Part shown: one piece after another, positions 7,115-11,186 of the stretch | How the letters are laid out: the number at the start of each line of letters is the position of its first letter | Position numbering within the stretch: position 1 is the first letter of the stretch | Origin: CAWDLX01 sp046728155 | Lineage (GTDB): Bacteria > Actinomycetota > Actinomycetes > Mycobacteriales > Micromonosporaceae | Assembly (NCBI GenBank): GCA_046728155.1 | Contig: JBKPDY010000094.1 | Coordinates: 1-11,186 of the forward strand | Direction of reading: 5' to 3' | DNA: 11,186 bases | The notes under the pieces: generated by a model | Databases searched by the model: none | What the model was told of the DNA's origin: nothing | Seen by the model: the letters and a program-made list of their open reading frames with translations, nothing else | Made by a program: the position numbers and the translations under genes

Positions 7115-7407
7115 GGTCTGCTCCCGGAGCGTCGTAGCGCGGCCTCAAGTTCCTCAATGCGATCTAGAAGGTCGAGCACCAGGCCGATCGCGGCGTAGTT
7201 CAACGACAGTCCCGCCCGCAGTCGCTGCACCCGCGCCACCGTCACGAATGCGGTCGGCCGGAACCAGAGTTCCCCGGTCGCATCCCGGTCGGAATCCACC
7301 AGCCCCAACGCGACGAAGCGTCGGACGAGTTCGGGATGTAGGCCCGCCTCGCGGGCGAACCTGTCCAGACTCAGCCGGATCGGTCGGGCCATGGGGTAAG
7401 CAGTCAT
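7105..7407 (-). CDS. CbpM-like chaperone modulator / MerR-like HTH protein
   Basis: 100 residues. An N-terminal MerR-type helix-turn-helix (SLDRFAREAGLHPELVRRFV, about 13-32) is followed by ALGLVDSD, a short wing-like part (GELWFRP) and an amphipathic tail (LSLNYAAIGLVLDLLDRIEE). The LNxxxIxLVLDLLDxIxxL pattern is that of CbpM/MerR_2 proteins, which in E. coli bind the J-domain of CbpA and inhibit it. Actinobacterial dnaK operons often carry HspR here, a MerR repressor with a longer, more conserved HTH/wing; this protein resembles CbpM more closely. A DNA-binding role is not excluded. ATG 7407 is supported by GGAGG 9 nt upstream and an ATGA overlap with the preceding micro-ORF; ATG 7392 is an alternative. 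It overlaps clpB by 10 nt. Confidence 0.8.
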   Translation of the reverse strand: MTAYPMARPIRLSLDRFAREAGLHPELVRRFVALGLVDSDRDATGELWFRPTAFVTVARVQRLRAGLSLNYAAIGLVLDLLDRIEELEAALRRSGSRPWT

Positions 7408-7469
7408 GCCGCCTCGCCTCCGCGCTCGCTCCGCTCCTTGCGATGCTCACTCGCTGTCGGCTCGGTCAT
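7404..7469 (-). CDS. 21-codon micro-ORF, repeat copy 2 (next to cbpM)
   Basis: Encodes a peptide identical to copy 1. It starts at ATG 7469-7467, preceded by GGAGG (7483-7479 on the minus strand) with 9-nt spacing from the end of copy 1. It ends at TGA 7406-7404, overlapping the cbpM ATG (ATGA, 7404-7407). With copy 1 it carries the ribosome from dnaJ to cbpM through three consecutive 4-nt overlaps. Confidence 0.5.
   Translation of the reverse strand: MTEPTASEHRKERSERGGEAA
7417..7421 (-). promoter_or_regulatory. Ribosome binding site of cbpM, inside the repeat unit
   Basis: GGAGG on the minus strand, 9 nt before the cbpM ATG at 7407. The same sequence at 7479-7483 serves micro-ORF copy 2. 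Confidence 0.7.
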
Positions 7470-7531
7470 GCCGCCTCGCCTCCGCGCTCGCTCCGCTCCT
7501 TGCGATGCTCACTCGCTGTCGGCTCGGTCAT
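7466..7531 (-). CDS. 21-codon micro-ORF, repeat copy 1 (next to dnaJ)
   Basis: Starts at ATG 7531-7529, overlapping the dnaJ TGA by four bases (ATGA, 7528-7531), and ends at TGA 7468-7466. The peptide begins MTEPTASEHRKERSE and ends GGEAA. It is highly charged with no hydrophobic segment, so it is unlikely to fold or insert in membranes. Its stop overlaps the ATG of copy 2. It has no Shine-Dalgarno of its own outside dnaJ, so it would depend on coupling to dnaJ. Whether the peptide matters, or only the act of translation, cannot be told from sequence. Confidence 0.5.
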   Translation of the reverse strand: MTEPTASEHRKERSERGGEAA

Positions 7532-8472
7532 CGGCGTTGCCTTCTGGGGTCGAATGTCGACAGCTTGGCCAGTTGCTCGAAGAGCTCGCGTTCCCGCTCG
7601 GTCGGGGCCGGCGGCACCATCACTTTGACCTCGGCGTGAAGGTCACCGGGCGAGCCCGTGGTATTCGGCATTCCCCGTCCACGCAGGCGTAACCGACGCC
7701 CGGTGGACGAGCCCGGTGGTACCCGTACGGTGCCTTGTCCGCCCGGGGTTTCAACCTGCACATTCGCACCCAGCGCCGCCTCGGACGGCGTCAGCGGCAG
7801 ATCGACGTAGAGGTCGCGCCCGCGCACGCGATAGCGGGGATGCGGGGCGATCCGCACCACGAGGTAGAGGTCGCCGGCGCCGGCGTCGCCCCGCGCCCGG
7901 CCACCCTGGCCGGCCAGGCGGATGCGCTGGTCGTCCGTTACGCCGGGCGGGATATTGACTTCGAGGCGGCGCGGTCCGGCGGGTCCGGCCATCGTGACGG
8001 TGCGGCGCCCGCCCCGGTAGGCCTCCTCGACCGTCAGCGTCAGCTCGGCCTCCTGATCGGCGCCGCGAATCGGGCCGCCGGGACCGCGGGTACCGAACAG
8101 CCCACCGAGAAGGTCATCCAGATCGATTCCCGAGTCGTGGAACTCCCACTCCGCGCCGAATCGGGAATCACCGGTATGCACACCGCCACCAGCGGAGCCC
8201 TGGCCGGGCCGACCTCGGCCCGCCCCGACCGTCTCCTCATAAACTTCCGGAATCCGTCGAAAGTCGTCACCGAAACGGTCGTACCGGCGACGCGTCTGCG
8301 GGTCCTTCAGCACCTGGTATGCCTCGTTGATCTCCTTGAACCTCTCCTCGGCGCCCGGGTTCTTGTTGACGTCGGGATGGTGGCGCCGGGCGAGCTTGCG
8401 GTAGGCCTGCTGGATCTCGTCAGCGCTGGCGTTCCGGGAGATCCCCAGCACCTCGTAGTAGTCGCGGGCCAT
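7528..8472 (-). CDS. dnaJ: Class B J-domain co-chaperone (DnaJ/CbpA type, no zinc finger)
   Basis: 314 residues. J-domain at 4-67 with the DnaK-activating HPD tripeptide at 32-34 (RRHHPDVNKNPG) and the usual QxAYRKLARR helix II. A Gly/Phe/Arg-rich linker runs from about 68 to 136 and includes a DLDDLLGGLFG element like that of CbpA-type proteins. Two C-terminal beta-domains follow: about 138-215 (AELTLTVEEAYRGG, VNIPPGVTDDQRIRL) and about 216-290 (LPLTPSEAALGANVQVETPG). The CxxCxGxG zinc repeats of class A DnaJ are entirely missing, which explains the length of 314 instead of about 375. Following grpE by 6 nt, it presents clients to the DnaK of this operon. A CbpM-like modulator just downstream supports the CbpA-type assignment. 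Its TGA forms an ATGA overlap with the first repeat micro-ORF. Confidence 0.93.
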   Translation of the reverse strand: MARDYYEVLGISRNASADEIQQAYRKLARRHHPDVNKNPGAEERFKEINEAYQVLKDPQTRRRYDRFGDDFRRIPEVYEETVGAGRGRPGQGSAGGGVHTGDSRFGAEWEFHDSGIDLDDLLGGLFGTRGPGGPIRGADQEAELTLTVEEAYRGGRRTVTMAGPAGPRRLEVNIPPGVTDDQRIRLAGQGGRARGDAGAGDLYLVVRIAPHPRYRVRGRDLYVDLPLTPSEAALGANVQVETPGGQGTVRVPPGSSTGRRLRLRGRGMPNTTGSPGDLHAEVKVMVPPAPTERERELFEQLAKLSTFDPRRQRR

Positions 8473-8478
8473 CGCGCG

Positions 8479-8997
8479 TCACCGCGGCCCGCCGGCGACG
8501 ACAACGGCGGCCGGACGCAGCTGTCGCGGACCTTCGCCGTAGCCGGGGCGCAACACCTTCAGCACCGTCCCCTCCGGTTCGTCATCGTCGGGAACCACGC
8601 TGACCGCCTCGTGCAGTTCCGGATCGAAGGGCACATCGGTCTCTTCGTGACGGCTGAAACCCAGTGAATCCAGCAGGGCGACAGATTGATCCCGCACCGC
8701 TCGCACCCCATGGATGACGGCCGTGGCGTCAGCCTCGGCGTGCTCAAGCGCGCGGTCGAGATTGTCCACGATGGACAGCCACGCCGCGGCTACCCGGGCC
8801 CGTTCGTCCGCTTGCGACTGCGCGATCTGACGCGCGCACCGCTTGCGGATGTTGTCGGCGTCGGCCAGCGCCCGACGTAGGCGATCCTCCAGGTCCGCAG
8901 TACGGATGGCGTCTGCGGGGTCACCCTCGGCGGGTGGGGGCGCCTCGCCGCCGGCCGGCTCGACCACGGCATCCGGGTCTGCGTCCGGATGGGTCAT
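8479..8997 (-). CDS. grpE: Nucleotide exchange factor GrpE
   Basis: 172 residues. An acidic, Pro-rich disordered N-terminus (about 1-33) is followed by a helical dimerisation region (about 34-90: EDRLRRALADADNIRKRCAR, then ARVAAAWLSIVDNLDRALEH). The C-terminal beta-domain has FDPELHEAVSVV (124-135) and the signature VLRPGYGEGPRQLRPAAVVV (148-167). GrpE drives ADP release from DnaK. ATG 8997 lies 5 nt after the dnaK stop, and the stop lies 6 nt before dnaJ, fitting translational coupling. Slightly short for actinobacterial GrpE but with all landmarks present. Confidence 0.95.
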   Translation of the reverse strand: MTHPDADPDAVVEPAGGEAPPPAEGDPADAIRTADLEDRLRRALADADNIRKRCARQIAQSQADERARVAAAWLSIVDNLDRALEHAEADATAVIHGVRAVRDQSVALLDSLGFSRHEETDVPFDPELHEAVSVVPDDDEPEGTVLKVLRPGYGEGPRQLRPAAVVVAGGPR

Positions 8998-9002
8998 GGC
9001 AC

Positions 9003-10889
9003 TCAGTTGGGTGTGAAGTCGGCGTCGATGACGTCGTCGCCGCCGGGCGGATTCTCTCCCTGCGGGCCGCCACCCGGACCAGCCCTCGGCCCGCCGGCTG
9101 ACCGCGCGATGAGCGCCTGGCCGATCTGCTGCAGCTCGCCGGTCAGCGACCGCACCCGATCCAAGGATGCCTCTTCCTTGATGGCCTGGCGCGCGTCGGC
9201 GACGAGCATGTCGGCCCTCGCGCGCTCGTGCTCCGGCGCCGCGTCGCCCAGCTCACGAAGGCGCCGCTCGACCTGGTACGCGTAGGACTCCAGCTCGTTG
9301 CGCGCGTCGATGAGTTGCCGGGTACGCGCGTCCGCTTGGCGGTTGCGCTCCGCCTCCGCCACCATCCGCTCCACTTCGGACCGGTCGAGGTTGCTGCTTT
9401 GGGTGATCGTGATGGCCTGTTGGGCGCCGGTGTCCTTGTCCCGGGCGGAGACGTTGAGGATGCCGTTGGCGTCGATGTCGAAGGTGACCTCGATCTGAGG
9501 CTCGCCGCGCGAGGCCGGCCTGATGTTCTCCAGCCGGAACCGGCCCAGCACCCGGTTGTCCGCGGCCCGCTCCCGCTCGCCCTGGAGCACGACGACATCG
9601 ACGGCCGGCTGATTGTCCTCAGCTGTGGAGAAGACCTCGGTACGACGTACCGGGATCGTCGTGTTCCGTTCGATCACCTTGGTCATGACGCCGCCGAGAG
9701 TCTCCAGGCCGAGGGAGAGCGGCGTGACATCCAGCAGAAGGACGTCCGGCCCCTCGCCGGTGAGCACCGCGGCTTGAATCGCCGCGCCCAGAGCGACAAC
9801 CTCGTCGGGGTTGACCGACATGTTCGGGTCCTTGCCTCCGGTGAGGCGCCGGACCAGACTCTGCACGGCCGGCATCCGGGTCGCCCCACCGACCAGGATC
9901 ACCTCGTCGAGGTCGTTCGCGGAGACCTTCGCATCAGACATCGCCCGTTCCACCGGTTCGAGGCATCGCTCGACCAGATCGGCCGTGCGCTCCTCGAACG
10001 TCGACCGGGTCAAGGTCGAGGTCAGGTGTTTGGGACCGGACGCGTCAGCGGTGACGAACGGCAGACTCACCTGGGTCTGGGTGACCGAGCTCAGCTCGAC
10101 CTTCGCCCTCTCCGCCGCCTCGAACAGCCGCTGCAGCGCTTGCGGATCGTTTCGCAGATCGATGCCCTGCTCCCGCTTGAACTCTTCGGCCAGGTAGTCG
10201 ACGAGCCGACGGTCGAAGTCGTCCCCGCCGAGGTGGGTGTCACCGGCGGTCGCCCGGACTTCGACCACACCGTCGCCGACATCGAGGATGCTCACGTCGA
10301 ACGTCCCGCCGCCGAGATCGAAGACAAGGACGGTCTCGTGGCCCTTCTTGTCCAGCCCGTACGCCAGTGCGGCCGCGGTCGGCTCGTTGATGATGCGCAG
10401 CACCTCCAGGCCGGCGATCCTTCCGGCGTCCTTGGTCGCCGTACGCTGGGCGTCGTTGAAGTAGGCCGGCACCGTGATGACGGCCTGGATCACCTTCTCG
10501 CCGAGGAACTTGCCGCCGTCGTCGGCGAGCTTTCGCAGCACCTGGGCGCTGATCTCCTCCGGTGAGTAGAGCTTGCCCCGCACGTCGAAGCGGACGACGC
10601 CGTCCGGACCGGGGACGACGTCGAAGCCGACCGCCTTCGCCTCGTCCGACACCTCGTCGTAGCGACGACCGATGAACCTCTTCGCGGAGTAGATCGTCCC
10701 CTTCGGGTTGAGAATCGACTGCCGCCGGGCCAGTTGGCCCACCAGTCGTTCGCCGCTCTCGGTGAAGGCGACGACCGATGGGGTCGTCCGCGATCCTTCC
10801 GCGTTCGGTATGACGGTCGGCTGGCCGCCTTCCAGCGCGGCGATCACCGAGTTGGTCGTGCCGAGGTCGATCCCTACAGCCTTAGCCAT
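9003..10889 (-). CDS. dnaK: Hsp70 chaperone DnaK
   Basis: 628 residues from ATG 10889, chosen because GGGAG (10897-10901) lies 7 nt upstream and MAKAVGIDLGTTNSV is the family N-terminus; the frame stays open to 10952. Nucleotide-binding domain: phosphate-1 GIDLGTTNS (6-14), INEPTAAALAYG (167-178), phosphate-2 FDLGGGTFDVS (190-200) and adenosine motif LVGGATRMP (332-340). Interdomain linker DVLLLDVTP (382-390). The substrate-binding beta-domain follows (LSLGLETLGGVMTKVIERNT), then the helical lid (about 502-595). A Gly/Pro-rich tail ends DDVIDADFTPN, the acidic C-terminus in place of the eukaryotic EEVD. First gene of the operon. Actinobacteria often have a second dnaK with class A DnaJ and HspR; whether this is the only copy cannot be seen here. 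Confidence 0.98.
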   Translation of the reverse strand: MAKAVGIDLGTTNSVIAALEGGQPTVIPNAEGSRTTPSVVAFTESGERLVGQLARRQSILNPKGTIYSAKRFIGRRYDEVSDEAKAVGFDVVPGPDGVVRFDVRGKLYSPEEISAQVLRKLADDGGKFLGEKVIQAVITVPAYFNDAQRTATKDAGRIAGLEVLRIINEPTAAALAYGLDKKGHETVLVFDLGGGTFDVSILDVGDGVVEVRATAGDTHLGGDDFDRRLVDYLAEEFKREQGIDLRNDPQALQRLFEAAERAKVELSSVTQTQVSLPFVTADASGPKHLTSTLTRSTFEERTADLVERCLEPVERAMSDAKVSANDLDEVILVGGATRMPAVQSLVRRLTGGKDPNMSVNPDEVVALGAAIQAAVLTGEGPDVLLLDVTPLSLGLETLGGVMTKVIERNTTIPVRRTEVFSTAEDNQPAVDVVVLQGERERAADNRVLGRFRLENIRPASRGEPQIEVTFDIDANGILNVSARDKDTGAQQAITITQSSNLDRSEVERMVAEAERNRQADARTRQLIDARNELESYAYQVERRLRELGDAAPEHERARADMLVADARQAIKEEASLDRVRSLTGELQQIGQALIARSAGGPRAGPGGGPQGENPPGGDDVIDADFTPN

Positions 10890-10896
10890 CGCCATG

Positions 10897-10901
10897 CTCC
10901 C
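10897..10901 (-). promoter_or_regulatory. Ribosome binding site of dnaK
   Basis: GGGAG on the minus strand, 7 nt from ATG 10889. It favours this ATG over the ATG at 10895, which it nearly touches. Confidence 0.7.
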
Positions 10902-11186
10902 AACGGCTCGTCGCGGCACGGTGGGCAAGCCGCGCGCCCTACCGAGGCTCATCCTGGGTGGACGTGCGAAGCCTCAAACCAACGTAACGAATGGCTGGCG
11001 CAGGCACCGCCGTATGCAGAGGAATGGGACCTACGGGGTGAGGTAGCCGGTGCCGGTAACCCGAAACCGCGTCACATGACGGGGAGGTCGCCGCCGGTTC
11101 CTGCGGCGACCACCTGATGCTGGGTTGGTACTATGCGGGGTTTACCACGACCCCACGGGGGTTGGGTACCAGTCTCTTGCCCAGCC
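10902..11186. other. dnaK upstream region, no gene seen
   Basis: No credible coding frame on either strand. It must hold the promoter of the chaperone operon, but I find no convincing -35/-10 pair, no CIRCE (TTAGCACTC-N9-GAGTGCTAA) and no HAIR (CTTGAGT-N7-ACTCAAG). TTTGAGG at about 10970-10976 on the minus strand resembles half of HAIR but has no partner. The region contains a perfect 9-bp hairpin (11086-11111) and a G/C-run segment (11150-11162). Confidence 0.6.
11086..11111. repeat. Perfect 9-bp inverted repeat with 8-nt loop
   Basis: GGTCGCCGC (11086-11094) and GCGGCGACC (11103-11111) are exact reverse complements around an 8-nt loop. It lies about 200 bp upstream of dnaK. There is no T-run on either side, so it is not a classic intrinsic terminator. 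It could end a gene lying beyond the right edge or be an operator or 5' leader structure. Confidence 0.5.

Larger units (their letters stand above)
7403..7526 (-). repeat. Two perfect tandem copies of a 62-bp coupling unit
   Basis: Bases 7403-7464 and 7465-7526 are identical, and 7527-7531 begin a third copy. In the transcribed (minus) sense each unit runs from ATGACC to ...GGCGGC and is purine-rich, with SD-like motifs (AAGGAG, GGAGG, GAGG). Each unit encodes a complete 21-codon ORF and a Shine-Dalgarno 9 nt before the next ATG. The array occupies the dnaJ/cbpM junction. ATGAC flanks it on both sides, so excision would leave a direct dnaJ-cbpM ATGA overlap. Confidence 0.92.

Noticed and set aside
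7105..7407. Calling the MerR-like gene hspR
   Set aside because: The helical C-terminal pattern and the partner class B J-protein fit CbpM better, and no HAIR operator is seen upstream of dnaK.
7403..7531. CRISPR or VNTR interpretation of the tandem repeat
   Set aside because: There are no spacers between copies and only two units, and the unit boundaries match start/stop overlaps, so a coupling module explains it better.
5966..7628. Long plus-strand frames (410 and 539 codons) opposite clpB
   Set aside because: They are antisense shadows produced by GC-rich codon structure; clpB on the other strand carries all Hsp100 motifs and these frames carry none.
9228..10565. 445-codon plus-strand frame opposite dnaK
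   Set aside because: Antisense shadow of dnaK; no domain character and no Shine-Dalgarno.
10890..10952. Longer DnaK start adding 21 residues
   Set aside because: The added residues do not resemble DnaK, and GGGAG is placed correctly for the ATG at 10889.
11150..11162. ACCCC-ACG-GGGGT hairpin as a terminator
   Set aside because: Only 5 bp of stem, no T-tract, and no visible gene ending nearby in the window.

Overview
The window is high-GC DNA with GTG and TTG starts, tightly packed operons and a DUF222-type gene fragment. This fits a filamentous actinobacterium. Micromonosporaceae (the Micromonospora/Salinispora/Actinoplanes group) is my best guess from the style of the proteins and of the GAGCG-rich repeat, but no marker gene confirms it.

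The left third (about 1-2823) is a worn accessory region. It holds the last 46 codons of a GNAT acetyltransferase running in from the left edge and a decayed C-terminal half of an aminoglycoside phosphotransferase-like gene. Next come an intact divergent pair, a small SnoaL/NTF2-fold protein (-) and a TetR regulator (+), with two near-identical 14-bp palindromic operators between them. They are followed by the frameshifted 3' part of an unrecognised gene (-) and a DUF222 gene (-) that has lost its C-terminal HNH half. Three broken genes in 2.8 kb suggest repeated insertion and deletion here.

The middle holds a cytosolic CapA/PGA_cap metallophosphatase-like gene (2957-4063, +), which meets the chaperone operon tail to tail with a 14-nt overlap.

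The right two thirds (4050-10889, all -) is one compact chaperone operon: dnaK, grpE, a zinc-finger-less (class B, CbpA-like) dnaJ, two 21-codon micro-ORFs, a CbpM/MerR-like modulator, clpB and a zinc-ribbon thioredoxin. Each junction is an overlap or a gap of at most 6 nt. DnaK, GrpE and DnaJ would form the Hsp70 folding machine, ClpB the partner disaggregase, CbpM the presumed modulator of the J-protein, and the thioredoxin a redox arm. I see neither a HAIR (HspR) nor a CIRCE (HrcA) operator in the 297 bp upstream of dnaK.

The most unusual structure is at the dnaJ/cbpM junction. Two perfect tandem copies of a 62-bp unit each carry a Shine-Dalgarno sequence and a complete 21-codon ORF, and dnaJ, ORF, ORF and cbpM are linked by three successive ATGA stop/start overlaps. 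Removing both units would leave dnaJ and cbpM joined by the same ATGA overlap, so the unit looks like a modular, coupling-preserving insertion.
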